64,000 bases of DNA from SLFH01 sp050486265 (GCA_050486265.1 JBJHCY010000016.1:7814-71813), one strand, 5' to 3'. Counted from the first letter of the stretch, positions 16,196 to 25,248 are shown. Made by a program: numbers and translations. Notes: generated from the sequence alone by a model not told the origin.

Positions 16196-17698
16196 TTGGC
16201 ACTGTTTGGAAAGAAGAAGAGCGACGCCGCCCCGGAGACCGAGACCGAGCAGCAGGAGGCGGCGCCGAAGTTCTCCCCCGAGAAGGCCCGCCGGTTCTTC
16301 GAGCACGCCAAGACCGTGCACGAGGCGACCAACTACGAGTACGCCATGACCTCGTGGCTCAACGGGATGCGCCTCGACCCCTCCGATATGAACGCCCTTG
16401 AGGGCTTTTGGAAGTCGGCGACGGTCTTCATCCAAGAGGGCGGGGGCAAGCTCAGCCGCGAGACCAAGCGCAGCTTCTCTGAACGCAAGGACCCGGTGCA
16501 GAAGTTCCTCGGCGCCCTGCTCGACTGGAGCGTCGAGCAGCTCAACCCGGCCCTGGCCGTCAAGGCGGCCGAGACGGCCAGCAAGCTCCACGGCGTCGAC
16601 GGGGCGGACATGGCCGAGCCGACCTACTGGATCGCCGAGCGGGCCCTGCCCCTCATCGGGCGCGACAAGAAGCCCCGCAAGGACCTGTGCGTGAAGCTGA
16701 TGGAGGCCGCGGCGTCGGTGGGGGCGTACGACCTCGCGGTCCGCGCCGGCGACACGGGCGTGCGGATCGACCCGGCCGACGCCGCGCTCGCCTCGCGGAT
16801 CAAGAACATGGCGGCGCAGGCGACGATGTCGTCGGGCGGGTACGACAAGACGGGCGAAGCGGGCGGCTTCCTCGCCAACATCCGCGACGCCGCCAAGCAG
16901 CAGCAGCTCACCGACGAGGACCGCCTCGTCAAGACCGAGGACATCAAAGACCGTCTCGTGCAGACCGCCGAAGCGGAGTTCAAGGACCGTCCGGGCGACC
17001 TGCCGACGCTCAGCAAGCTCGTCAAGGCGCTGATCGATCGCGGTCGTCCCGAGGACGAGGTCCGCGCGTACAAGCTGCTGATGAAGGCCCACGAGGATTC
17101 CGGCCAGTTCCGCTTCCGCCAGCAGGCGGGCGACATCCGCCTGCGCCAGGCCAAAAGGAAACTGGCGGACTACATCGCCGCCGCCGAGCAGAACCCCGAC
17201 GACGAGCAGGCCGTCTCCAACGCCAAAAAGGCGCGCCAGAAGTTCCTCGAAATGGAGCTGCAGGAGTACCGCCTCCGCGTCGAGGCGTACCCGACGGATG
17301 TGGCGCTCAAGTTCCAGCTCGGGCGGCTCGAGTTCGAGCTGGGCAACTACGACGAAGCGATCGCGCTCTTCCAGGAGTCAAAGAACGACCCGAAGAACCG
17401 CGTGCAGTCGCTCAGCTTCCTCGCCCGCTCGTTCCTCGCCAAGAAGTGGCTCGACGAGGCGATCCAGACCTTCCGCGCCGGCATGCAGCAGCACGGCGAC
17501 CAGAGCTCCGGCCTCGGCATGGAGCTGCGCTACGGGCTCATGGAGGCCCTGGCGATCAAGGCCCGCGAAGAGAACGACCTCGAATCGGCCTCCGAAGCCG
17601 AGAAGCTCGCCAGCGCGATCGCGATCGAACAGATCGGCTTCCGCGACATCCGCGACCGACGCGAGCAGATCAAGAAGCTGGTGGCGGAGTTGAAGTAG
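16196..17698 (+). CDS. TPR-repeat protein of unknown function
   Basis: A 500-residue helical protein. The N-terminus (LALFGKKKSDAAPETETEQQ) is charged, then tetratricopeptide-like helices run through to the end (for example EATNYEYAMTSWLNGMRLDP and LGRLEFELGNYDEAIALFQE). There is no signal peptide or membrane segment, so it is probably cytoplasmic. TTG 16196 is chosen because GGAAGGG lies about 9 nt upstream; longer versions read into the divergent def promoter. TPR proteins scaffold other proteins; the partner is unknown. Confidence 0.8.
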   Translation: MALFGKKKSDAAPETETEQQEAAPKFSPEKARRFFEHAKTVHEATNYEYAMTSWLNGMRLDPSDMNALEGFWKSATVFIQEGGGKLSRETKRSFSERKDPVQKFLGALLDWSVEQLNPALAVKAAETASKLHGVDGADMAEPTYWIAERALPLIGRDKKPRKDLCVKLMEAAASVGAYDLAVRAGDTGVRIDPADAALASRIKNMAAQATMSSGGYDKTGEAGGFLANIRDAAKQQQLTDEDRLVKTEDIKDRLVQTAEAEFKDRPGDLPTLSKLVKALIDRGRPEDEVRAYKLLMKAHEDSGQFRFRQQAGDIRLRQAKRKLADYIAAAEQNPDDEQAVSNAKKARQKFLEMELQEYRLRVEAYPTDVALKFQLGRLEFELGNYDEAIALFQESKNDPKNRVQSLSFLARSFLAKKWLDEAIQTFRAGMQQHGDQSSGLGMELRYGLMEALAIKAREENDLESASEAEKLASAIAIEQIGFRDIRDRREQIKKLVAELK

Positions 17699-17774
17699 GG
17701 GAGTGGGCGCGGGGAGCCGGGCGCGGGGCACTGGGTGGGTGAAGCGTGTCTCTGAGACCCGCTCTGTGATCCGG

Positions 17775-18045
17775 CGAGCCCCGAAGGGGCGCAAGAATGT
17801 AGCCACGGGTGGAGTCCGACGAAGTCGGACGGAACCCGTGGAAAGCGAGTGAAAACACGCCGCCCTGAAGGGGCGGAGGAACCGAGCGCACCCGTGTTGA
17901 CTGTCGAAGGGAATCAGACAGAAGCAAGTCCATCGCCCCTTCAGGGCGATGCTATGTTTTCAACGATTCCCACGGGTTGCGCTGCGCCTTTGGCTTGCTC
18001 CACCCGTGGCTACAACCCATCGCCCCTCCGGGGCGAGAAAGAACC
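17775..18045. repeat. Large nested palindromic intergenic element
   Basis: About 270 nt with three nested inverted repeats: GTAGCCACGGGTGGAG (17799-17814) against 17998-18013 (16/16), CGCCCTGAAGGGGCG (17861-17875) against 17934-17948 (15/15), and AACCCGTGG against CCACGGGTT. Outer CCCGAAGGGGCG and CGCCCCTCCGGGGCG blocks also pair. No open frame is supported here. It looks like a non-coding interspersed element or MITE-like palindrome. Confidence 0.65.
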
Positions 18046-18102
18046 TTCGAGATCGACCGTCCGTGCGCGTTCTGCGCACCTTTCCTCGATCGGTTGTTCA
18101 CC

Positions 18103-18852
18103 TTGACCAACGCCGTCGCCGTCATCCCCGCCCGCCTCGGCTCGACGCGGTTTCCGCGCAAGGTCCTCGCGTCCGAGACCGGCTCGCCGATGATCCGTCA
18201 TGTGTGGGAGGCCGCGACCGCCGCCGAGCGCATCGCCCGCGTCGTCATCGCGACCGACGCCGAAGAAGTCGTCGCCGCCGCCGAAGCCTTCGGCGCCGAA
18301 GCCGTCATGACCTCGCCGGACCACCCCAACGGCACAAGCCGCATCGCCGAGACCGCTTCCAAGCTCGGCCTCGACAGCGACGCGGTCGTCGTCAATGTCC
18401 AGGGCGACGAGCCCGAGATCGAGCCCGGCGCGATCGACGCGCTCGTCGGCGCGATCACCTCAAGCCAGTGCCCCAGCGCCACCGTCGCCGGCCCGTTCGC
18501 CAACGGCGAGGATTTCGCCGATCCAAACAAGGTCAAGGTCGTCCTCAACGGGCGGGGCGAGGCGGTCTACTTCTCGCGTTCGGTCATCCCCTTCGCCCGC
18601 AGCGGCGAATACCCCGCCGGGCACGAACCCCTCAAGCACGCCGGCCTGTACGCCTACCGGCGATGGCTGCTGGACGCCTACCTCGACATGGCCCCGACCG
18701 CGCTGGAATCCATCGAGCAGCTCGAACAGCTCCGCCTCGTCTACCACGGCGTGCCGATGGCGGTCGCGATCTACCAGACCCGCTCCTCGGGCATCGACAC
18801 GCCCGAGCAGTACGCCGCGTTCGTGCAGCGTTTCAGGGCAAGAGGGGGCTGA
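18103..18852 (+). CDS. kdsB: 3-deoxy-manno-octulosonate cytidylyltransferase
   Basis: A 249-residue enzyme that activates KDO as CMP-KDO for lipopolysaccharide inner core. Family motifs are AVIPARLGSTRFPRKVL, DHPNGTSRIAE, VNVQGDEPEIEP and YFSRSVIPF, plus HAGLYAYRRWLL. Its presence indicates an LPS-bearing outer membrane. The start is uncertain: no ATG or GTG fits, and TTG 18103 (LTNAVAVIPAR) or TTG 18094 is required. The next gene begins 2 nt after the stop. Confidence 0.92.
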   Translation: MTNAVAVIPARLGSTRFPRKVLASETGSPMIRHVWEAATAAERIARVVIATDAEEVVAAAEAFGAEAVMTSPDHPNGTSRIAETASKLGLDSDAVVVNVQGDEPEIEPGAIDALVGAITSSQCPSATVAGPFANGEDFADPNKVKVVLNGRGEAVYFSRSVIPFARSGEYPAGHEPLKHAGLYAYRRWLLDAYLDMAPTALESIEQLEQLRLVYHGVPMAVAIYQTRSSGIDTPEQYAAFVQRFRARGG

Positions 18853-18854
18853 GC

Positions 18855-19790
18855 GTGCCCGACACCCGCCCCGTGCTCACCCTCGGCCACTCGCCCGACG
18901 CCGACGACATGGTGATGTGGTGGCCGCTGGTCGGCATGCGCGACCCCGAAGGCCGCCCCGTCGACGGGCCCGAGGGAACACCCGTCATCATCTCCGACCG
19001 CTTCAGGTTCCAGACCATCCCCGACGATGTGCAGCGCCTCAACCGGCGCGCCATCGAGCGGGGCGACCTCGACATCACCGCGATCTCCGCCCACGCCTAC
19101 CCGTACCTCAAAGACCGCTACCGCATCACGCGCAGCGGCGCCTCGATGGGCGAGGGCTACGGGCCCAAGCTCGTCGTCCGAAACGCCGACAACGCCGAAT
19201 CGCCCGAGGATCTGTTTGCAGGCCGCACGCCGGTTGTCGCGGTCCCCGGCGTGCACACCACGGCGTACCTCACGCTCCGCCTGCTGCTCGGGCGCGACTT
19301 CGAGGTCCGCGAGATGCTCTTCTCCGAGATCCCCGGCGCCGTCTCGAAGGGCGACGCCGACGCGGGCCTGCTCATCCACGAGGCGCAGATCGCCTTTGAA
19401 AACCTCGGCCTCCGGCGCCTCATGGACCTCGGCGAGGCGTGGTCCATCGCCCACAAGCTCCCACTCCCCCTCGGCCTCAATATCCTCAAACGCGATCTCG
19501 ACGATCGCTACGGCCAAGGCAGCGTCGACGAAATCGCCGAGCTGCTCGGCAGATCCGTCCGCCACGCCCGCGAAAGTGCCGAGGCCTCCAAACGGTTCCT
19601 GCTGCTGCACGCGGACGCCCGCCCAGAATGGCGCGACGAGGACCTGGTCGACCGCTACCTGGCGATGTATGTCAGCGGGCTGACCCTCGACATGGGCGAG
19701 CCCGGCCGCACAGCGCTGGAGCTCCTCCTGGGCGAAGGTTTCAGAGCCGGCCTCTGCCCCAACCCCGGCAAGATCGACCTCGCCGGCTGA
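18855..19790 (+). CDS. mqnD: MqnD-like 1,4-dihydroxy-6-naphthoate synthase (futalosine pathway)
   Basis: A 311-residue protein of the MqnA/MqnD family with a periplasmic-binding-protein-like fold. LTLGHSPDADDMVMWWP near the N-terminus is the MqnD-type opening; ITAISAHAYPYL, VPGVHTTAYLTLRLLL and KGDADAGLLIHEAQ follow. MqnD converts cyclic dehypoxanthinyl futalosine to dihydroxynaphthoate, a menaquinone precursor. MqnA (chorismate dehydratase) is the main alternative, but the HSPDxDD opening favours MqnD. GTG 18855 lies 2 nt after kdsB with AGAGGGGG upstream. Other mqn genes are not in the window. Confidence 0.82.
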   Translation: MPDTRPVLTLGHSPDADDMVMWWPLVGMRDPEGRPVDGPEGTPVIISDRFRFQTIPDDVQRLNRRAIERGDLDITAISAHAYPYLKDRYRITRSGASMGEGYGPKLVVRNADNAESPEDLFAGRTPVVAVPGVHTTAYLTLRLLLGRDFEVREMLFSEIPGAVSKGDADAGLLIHEAQIAFENLGLRRLMDLGEAWSIAHKLPLPLGLNILKRDLDDRYGQGSVDEIAELLGRSVRHARESAEASKRFLLLHADARPEWRDEDLVDRYLAMYVSGLTLDMGEPGRTALELLLGEGFRAGLCPNPGKIDLAG

Positions 19791-19834
19791 CCGCCGGACC
19801 TTCGATTGCCTCGAACAGTTCTCCTCAAAGGACC

Positions 19835-19937
19835 GTGGCCCGGGCGTCTCGCCCGGGCGAACATGCTGTCGGTGATGACGCCGCAGCGATTTCGAACGCA
19901 CGTCAGCGCTTCCGCCCGGGCGAGACGCCCGGGCCAC
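19835..19937. repeat. Inverted repeat with perfect 25-nt arms (REP/BIME-like)
   Basis: Left arm 19835-19859 and right arm 19913-19937 are perfect reverse complements of 25 nt, separated by 53 nt. Each arm also holds its own hairpin (CCCGGGCG-TCT-CGCCCGGG). The spacer has no open frame of note. It lies between mqnD and the next gene and could end transcription or be a mobile repetitive element. Confidence 0.65.
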
Positions 19938-20049
19938 AGTCCAACACCCATCCCGACCTCTACCCCCTCTCCCCCCTCCTCCGGCTCGCCTGCTCGCCTG
20001 TTCTCCTGCTCGACCCTCTAGCGAGCCTTCGGCTCGCTACCCTCGCTCC

Positions 20050-20760
20050 ATGAACATCATCAGGCACGGGATCGGCGTCGGCATCGAGACACCTTCGGGC
20101 GTGCTGCCCGTGAGCTACATCATCGGCATCGGCCGCAACTACGCAGAGCACGCGACCGAGCAGGGCGCCGACATCCCCGACCGCCCGATGGTCTTTGTCA
20201 AGAGCCCCGCCTCGCCCTGCCTCGACGCCGACGAGATCGTCGTCCCCAAGGTCTGCCAGAACGAGGAGCAGGTCGACTTCGAGGCCGAGCTCGGCGTCGT
20301 GATCGGGCGCGACGCCCGCGATGTTGCTGAAGACAAAGCCCTCGAGTTCGTGCTCGGCTACACCTGCTGCAACGATGTCTCGGCGAGGTGGTGGCAGAAG
20401 AAGGGCAGCGGGGGCCAGTTCTGCCGCGGCAAGTCCTTCGACTCGTTCTGCCCCGTCGGCCCGCGTGTTGTTCCGGCAAGCGAGATCCAAGACCCGCAGA
20501 ACCTCCGCGTCCGCTGCACCGTCAGCGGCGAGACGATGCAGGACGGGCACACCTGCCAGATGATCTTCTCCGTCGCGAACCTCATCAGCGACCTCAGCCG
20601 CGGCGCCACGCTCCCCGCCGGAACCCTGATCCTCACCGGCACCCCCAGCGGCGTCGGCGTGGCCCGCACCCCGCCCCGCTTCCTCAAAGACGGCGACACC
20701 GTCGAAGTCGAGATCGAAGGCGTCGGCCGGCTGCGCAACACCGTCCGCTTCGAGAAGTAA
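20050..20760 (+). CDS. Fumarylacetoacetate hydrolase-family enzyme
   Basis: A 236-residue member of the FAH superfamily, hydrolysing or decarboxylating beta-keto acids (2-hydroxyhepta-diene-dioate isomerase, acylpyruvase and similar). Seen: GIGRNYAEHA, the metal-binding VDFEAELGVVIG (Glu-x-Glu), the Asp in YTCCNDVSARWWQ, GKSFDSFCPVGP and LTGTPSGVG near the end. All metal ligands are present. Substrate cannot be assigned. TACCCT lies 6 nt before the ATG and no ribosome site is visible. Confidence 0.88.
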   Translation: MNIIRHGIGVGIETPSGVLPVSYIIGIGRNYAEHATEQGADIPDRPMVFVKSPASPCLDADEIVVPKVCQNEEQVDFEAELGVVIGRDARDVAEDKALEFVLGYTCCNDVSARWWQKKGSGGQFCRGKSFDSFCPVGPRVVPASEIQDPQNLRVRCTVSGETMQDGHTCQMIFSVANLISDLSRGATLPAGTLILTGTPSGVGVARTPPRFLKDGDTVEVEIEGVGRLRNTVRFEK

Positions 20761-20784
20761 ACAGCCCTCGGACGCCGATCCCTG

Positions 20785-20818
20785 GACGCCGAACCCTGAG
20801 CAACGCGAAGGGTCGGGT
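20785..20818. repeat. 34-nt interspersed hairpin repeat, copy 2
   Basis: Matches copy 1 at 6397-6430 in the same orientation with four mismatches (GACGCCGAACCCTGAGC at the start, GAAGGGTCGGGT at the end). It follows the FAH-family gene. Confidence 0.55.
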
Positions 20819-20943
20819 GGATAGGGGGGCGCGCAGGGCGCAGGGGACCGACGCGCACCGGCACGCAGACTTCGGTACAGTTCCCTTCACGATCGGGTCG
20901 AGTTACGGCCCGTAGGCAACGCGCAGCGACGAGGAGTCAGGCC

Positions 20944-21684
20944 GTGAAAAAGACACCGGAAGATATCGACAAGTCGTTCGATCACATGATCAACAACCTC
21001 GATTGCGATCCGGAGCAGACCGAACGGCTCTGGATCTTCAGTTTCCGCCACGACGAGGATCTGGCCAAGCTCGAAGCGTTCGGGGAACGCTTCGTCGAGC
21101 GGTTCGCCAAGGAGGCCGATTTCGAGCATTGGATGGTCCCTACGCATCGCATTGACGACGATACCGAGTGGACAGCGTTGCACCTCGTGGTCCAAACGAC
21201 GATGAGCCGTGACACGGTCAAACGATGGGTCCGCACCTTCTCCGACCTCGCCGAGGAGAACGGGATCGAGTTCGAGGGCCAAACCTCCTGCGAGGCGATC
21301 CACTGGGAAGAGATCGAAAAGCCGATGAACGCAGAAGACGCCGCGTGGAGGCTGCGTCACTTCACCGACAGCGGGCTGCCCGAGGGGGCGCCCCTGCACT
21401 GGATTCTCGCATTCACCGCGACCGATCCCGCCGTCGCCGAGTCGTTCGAGGGTGTGCTGCGGGACGCGGGCCTCGGCGAGATCGAACGCGCAGAGAACGA
21501 CGAAGACGCCGAGGACCGCGAGTACTACATCGACGCCGTGCTCCTCCGGTCCAACACAGAGGCGGGTCTGGCCGAGCAGCACGCCGCGGCCGAAAAGCTC
21601 GCCTCGGCCCACGGCGTCCGCTTCGAGGGCATCCAGTTCGCAGACCCCGACCCCGAACCTCACCATCCGACCGCGTTCTCGTGA
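20944..21684 (+). CDS. Conserved-looking acidic protein, possibly two RraB-like domains
   Basis: A 246-residue acidic cytoplasmic protein. Two halves have a similar layout: WIFSFRHDEDLAKLEAFGER and WTALHLVVQTTMSRDTVKRW in the first, HWILAFTATDPAVAESFEGV and YYIDAVLLRSNTEAGLAEQH in the second. Paired beta-alpha-beta units of this type occur in the RraB (RNase E inhibitor) and DUF695 families. That likeness is weak, so function is unassigned. GTG 20944 is set by GAGGAG at 20931-20936. It converges on the yraN-type gene and overlaps its end by 25 nt. Confidence 0.7.
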   Translation: MKKTPEDIDKSFDHMINNLDCDPEQTERLWIFSFRHDEDLAKLEAFGERFVERFAKEADFEHWMVPTHRIDDDTEWTALHLVVQTTMSRDTVKRWVRTFSDLAEENGIEFEGQTSCEAIHWEEIEKPMNAEDAAWRLRHFTDSGLPEGAPLHWILAFTATDPAVAESFEGVLRDAGLGEIERAENDEDAEDREYYIDAVLLRSNTEAGLAEQHAAAEKLASAHGVRFEGIQFADPDPEPHHPTAFS

Positions 21685-22103
21685 TGGCGGATCACCGGCG
21701 CCCGCTTCTCGCCCTTGGGCGCAAGCTCCACCGCCACGACATCGATCCGCACCGGGCGGTCGGTCCAGCCGTTGGCGCGCTTGAGCCGCTCGCCGAGGCG
21801 CCGGAGCTTGGCGGCCTTTTCATGGGTGATCGCGGCCTCGGGCGGCGGGGCCTCGCCGGGCGTCAGCCGGCGCGCCTTGACCTCCACCAGCACGATCGTC
21901 CGGCGGTCGGGCGCTTCGCAGAGCAGGTCGACCTCGCCGCCGGGCAGCATCGCGTTGCGCCGGAGCACGCGGTAGCCGAGCTTCTTCAGGTGCTTTTCGG
22001 CGAGGCGCTCGCCGCGGCTGCCGGTCGCGTGGTGCTCGCCCGCCCGCTCCCACACGCCGCGGCGAAGGCCGAACGCCCCGGCGACGCGCCCGACCAGGCG
22101 CAT
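21660..22103 (-). CDS. YraN/UPF0102-family nuclease-like protein
   Basis: A 147-residue protein with the UPF0102 pattern: GSRGERLAEKHLKKLGYRVL (conserved Glu in the first helix), GGEVDLLCE (catalytic-type Asp) and IVLVEVKARR (E-x-K). This is a restriction-endonuclease-like fold. Its biological role is not established. The start overlaps the stop of the lipoprotein gene by 1 nt (TGATG), so it is translationally coupled. Confidence 0.88.
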   Translation of the reverse strand: MRLVGRVAGAFGLRRGVWERAGEHHATGSRGERLAEKHLKKLGYRVLRRNAMLPGGEVDLLCEAPDRRTIVLVEVKARRLTPGEAPPPEAAITHEKAAKLRRLGERLKRANGWTDRPVRIDVVAVELAPKGEKRAPVIRHHENAVGW

Positions 22104-23500
22104 CACCTCGCCCCGTTGCGGCCCTGCTCGGGCGGGAGGTAGCGTTGGATGGCGATCTCCAGCAGCCGCCGGTGCATGACCTCCATCTCGGTGAAGCTGG
22201 CGCGCCGGACCAGTCGCTCGATCAGTTCCTCCTGCGACTCGATCAGCATCGTGTTCTCGAGCTGCGCCCGGAGTTCGCGCTGCGCGTCGATCAGCGGGAC
22301 CGACCTGCGGTCGATCCGTTCGAGCATCATCCAGAAGACGAACTGCTCGGTCTCGATCGGCCCTACCCACTCGCCCTCGGTCAGCCCGCGCACCGCCTCG
22401 TTGACCGCCTCGCTCGCGAAGAGGGACGACTCCTCCAGCGTCCCGGTCATCGGGCGGACGGTCCTCCCCGGAACATCGGAGACGAACCCGTTGTCGGGCA
22501 TCGCCGCGACCTCGACGAACGGCAGCCCCGCGTCCAGCGCGTGCTGGATCCGCTCGATCGACTCGGGCCGGCGCCGGCTCACGCGGATCATCCGGAAGGT
22601 GACGCTCGCCTCGGGGTTGTACCGCTCGAACTGCCGCTCGTACGCCTCCTCGATCCGCCGCCAGGGCACGCTCGCCCGACGGCGCAGGGGCTCGAAGATC
22701 AGCTCCTGGATGACCATCAGCGTTCCGGTCCGTTCGAGGTATTCCTCGTAGGTGCGGTCCGGGTCCTCGGCGCGACGGCGGGCGGCGCTGCCCACGCCCC
22801 CGGCCCTTCTCGCCTCGCCCTCGCGCACCAGGTCGAGGAACCCGCGCACGCCGAAGCGCCGCTGCTCGCTGGGCAGCTTCGAGATCGCCTCGGCCCGCAA
22901 AAGCTCTTCGTCGCGCAGCTCGACCAGCGTCGTCGCCAGCGTGCGCGAGGTCCGGGCGATCCACTCCTCGCGGGTCATCTCTCCCAGGCGCACCTGGCGG
23001 GCCGTGGCGCGCAGGGCCGCGTCCGGATTGCGAAACACCGCAGAGGCGTAGATCGCCTTGCCGTTGATGTCCCCGACCTTCGCGTCGACGGTCGTCATCG
23101 GGAGCATCGCCGGGGCGGGCTCGGCCCGCTCGCCCGTGTCCGGCGCGGGCTCGGTTTCCTCTTCCCGGGCGACACGGACCTGCGAAGGGTCGAGGCCTCC
23201 CGACGCCTCGCGGGGCGAGATCCGCGGCGCGTCGCGGAGCCGGTCGTCGCTGACCGCCACGCTGTCGATCGGGCGCGAGACCGAGAGCGTCCGCGGACGA
23301 TCCTCCGAGCTCGGCGCGGCGGGCCTGGATGACTGCGCGTTCGTCGGCGCGTCGGACCCCGGCTCGGCGAACGCGGAGGCCTCCACAGGCGTCGCCTTGC
23401 GGGAGAACTCGACCCCGGAAAACCCCGCGGTCCGGCAGCCCCCGGCCAAGACCGCCAGCGCCATCGCCCCGGGCACACACAGCCTCGCTCGATGCTTCAT
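22103..23500 (-). CDS. SurA/PPIC-like peptidyl-prolyl isomerase lipoprotein
   Basis: A 465-residue lipoprotein (lipobox LAGGC at Cys22). A low-complexity linker of about 100 residues follows. The rest resembles SurA/PrsA-type folding factors: a helical chaperone part from INGKAIYASAVF through the Arg/Glu-rich helices, then a PPIC-like segment (VTFRMIRVSRRRPESIERI, LDAGLPFVEVA and LTEGEWVGPIETEQFVFWMM). The isomerase core is diverged, so chaperone function alone is possible. TAGACT lies 6 nt before the ATG with no ribosome site. It is co-transcribed with the YraN-type gene. Confidence 0.78.
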   Translation of the reverse strand: MKHRARLCVPGAMALAVLAGGCRTAGFSGVEFSRKATPVEASAFAEPGSDAPTNAQSSRPAAPSSEDRPRTLSVSRPIDSVAVSDDRLRDAPRISPREASGGLDPSQVRVAREEETEPAPDTGERAEPAPAMLPMTTVDAKVGDINGKAIYASAVFRNPDAALRATARQVRLGEMTREEWIARTSRTLATTLVELRDEELLRAEAISKLPSEQRRFGVRGFLDLVREGEARRAGGVGSAARRRAEDPDRTYEEYLERTGTLMVIQELIFEPLRRRASVPWRRIEEAYERQFERYNPEASVTFRMIRVSRRRPESIERIQHALDAGLPFVEVAAMPDNGFVSDVPGRTVRPMTGTLEESSLFASEAVNEAVRGLTEGEWVGPIETEQFVFWMMLERIDRRSVPLIDAQRELRAQLENTMLIESQEELIERLVRRASFTEMEVMHRRLLEIAIQRYLPPEQGRNGAR

Positions 23501-23642
23501 GTTCGGAGTCTACACCGATCCTGCGGGCGCCGGCCGCCCCCGACCCCTAGAGTGCCCCGAGAATCGACAGGGACCCGACGAAAGACCGGCCGCGCAGGGC
23601 GGAATCCGACATCGCGCGGCGACGGAAAGGAAGCAGCCGACC

Positions 23643-24146
23643 ATGGCCGACCAGCAGCAGCCCGAGCAGCCCAAGATCATCGTCGACTCGGACTGGAAGG
23701 CCCAGGCCCAGGCCGAGAAGGAACGCCTCAAGCAGGCCGAGCAGCAGCATCAGCCAGGGCAGGGCGAGGGCGAGGACGACCCCAACCGCCCCATCGATTT
23801 CGACGACATCGTCCGGATGCTCGCCTCGCAGGCCCTGATGTATCTCGGCGCGATCCCCGACCCCGAGTCCGGCAAGGCGATCCTCGCCCCAGAGATGGCC
23901 AAGGCCCACATCGACATGCTCGGTGTCCTGGAGGCCAAGACCAAGGGCAACCTGTCGGAGCGCGAGGACAAGACCCTCCGCTCGATCCTCAACGAGCTCC
24001 GCATGCAGTTCGCCGAAATCAGCAAGGCCATCGAGAAGGCGATCGCCGAGGGCAAGATCAAGCCCTCCGATGTCGCCGGCCCGCGGGGCCCGGGCCCGAT
24101 GCCCGGCGGTCCCATGCCCGGCGGCCAGTCACCGACAGGCGGCTGA
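23643..24146 (+). CDS. DUF1844-family protein
   Basis: A 167-residue cytoplasmic protein. The N-terminus is Gln/Glu-rich and likely disordered. A conserved core contains IDFDDIVRMLASQALMYLGA, then helices AKAHIDMLGVLEAKTKGNLS and EREDKTLRSILNELRMQF, which match DUF1844. The C-terminal tail is Gly/Pro-rich (GPMPGGPMPGGQ). Function unknown. AAAGGA lies some 12 nt before the ATG. Confidence 0.85.
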   Translation: MADQQQPEQPKIIVDSDWKAQAQAEKERLKQAEQQHQPGQGEGEDDPNRPIDFDDIVRMLASQALMYLGAIPDPESGKAILAPEMAKAHIDMLGVLEAKTKGNLSEREDKTLRSILNELRMQFAEISKAIEKAIAEGKIKPSDVAGPRGPGPMPGGPMPGGQSPTGG

Positions 24147-24291
24147 CCCCGCGGCACGCCCCCAAATACCCGAAAATTCTTGTCTGGCAGCAATCAGGCC
24201 GATCTCATCGGACACGGGCTGCTACAGTGTCCACCCGCTGGGCCGAAGGCGTCGCGGCGCTTGTCCGGCCCGGAACTACGGAGGTACCCGC

Positions 24292-25167
24292 GTGTCGGAA
24301 GCAAAGAGCAGCGACAAGGGCACTGGCCTGCGTTTCTTCGATAAGCATTACTTCATCTTCCGCCGCCTGCACTCGCTGACGGGCATCGTCCCGATCGGCG
24401 TCTTCCTGATCGCCCACCTGACGACCAACTCGTCGATCCTGTGGGGCAAGTTCGCCGGGCATGCCCCGGAGGGCTCGTCGGTCCTCCAAGGCGGGGCGCA
24501 CTACTTCCAGGAAGAGGTGCACTGGATCCACTCCGGCATCCCGCACCTGCTGCTCATCGAGATCACCCTCTGGGTCTCGATCGCTTTCCACGCCGCCCTC
24601 GGGTTCATCTACGCCAAGACCGGGCGGAGCAACACCGCCCGCTACGCCTACCAGGACAACTGGCGGTACACCCTCCAGCGCTGGTCGGGCTACATCGGCA
24701 TCATCTTCATCTTTTACCATGTCGCCACGCTGCGATGGGGATGGACCTTCCTGGTCCCCGGCGGGACCAAGTGGGACCACAACTTCGCGGCTTCGACGCT
24801 CGCCGCGGCGCTGCAGGGCGGGTTCGACGGGTTCACGATGGGCGGCCTGCTCGTCTCGGCCCTGTACTTCATCGGCGTAACGCTCCTGGTCTTCCACTTC
24901 GCCAACGGGCTGTGGACCGCCGCGATCACCTGGGGCCTGACGATCTCCGAGCGGGCGCAGCGCCGCTGGGGCGGCGTCTGCCTGGTGATCGGCGCGGGCC
25001 TGATGGTCGCGGGCTGGAGCTCGATCGTCGGCTTCCTGCTGCTGGACCCGGCCGAGGCGGAAGAGGTCGAGCGGATGCTCCTCAAAGAGCGGCCCGCCGA
25101 AGCCGCGGTGACCGTCCCCGACGGGCCCGCACGCATCGAAACGGCCGGATCGGTCGAACAGCCCTGA
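24292..25167 (+). CDS. sdhC: Succinate dehydrogenase cytochrome b558 subunit
   Basis: A 291-residue, five-helix membrane anchor of succinate:quinone oxidoreductase, single-subunit type (no SdhD). Family features include FIFRRLHSLTGIVPIGVFLI, HWIHSGIPHLLLIEITLWV and LLVFHFANGLWTAAITWGL; His residues in these helices are expected to bind two haems. This form typically works with menaquinone, which fits the mqnD gene in the window. GTG 24292 is set by GGAGGT at 24280-24285. It heads the sdhCAB operon. Confidence 0.92.
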   Translation: MSEAKSSDKGTGLRFFDKHYFIFRRLHSLTGIVPIGVFLIAHLTTNSSILWGKFAGHAPEGSSVLQGGAHYFQEEVHWIHSGIPHLLLIEITLWVSIAFHAALGFIYAKTGRSNTARYAYQDNWRYTLQRWSGYIGIIFIFYHVATLRWGWTFLVPGGTKWDHNFAASTLAAALQGGFDGFTMGGLLVSALYFIGVTLLVFHFANGLWTAAITWGLTISERAQRRWGGVCLVIGAGLMVAGWSSIVGFLLLDPAEAEEVERMLLKERPAEAAVTVPDGPARIETAGSVEQP

Positions 25168-25248
25168 TGAGCAACCTTCAGAACAACCTGACGAGGAACT
25201 GACGCAACACTGCCCGGAGGATCGCCCCTCCCGGAAGGAGCCGAAGCG

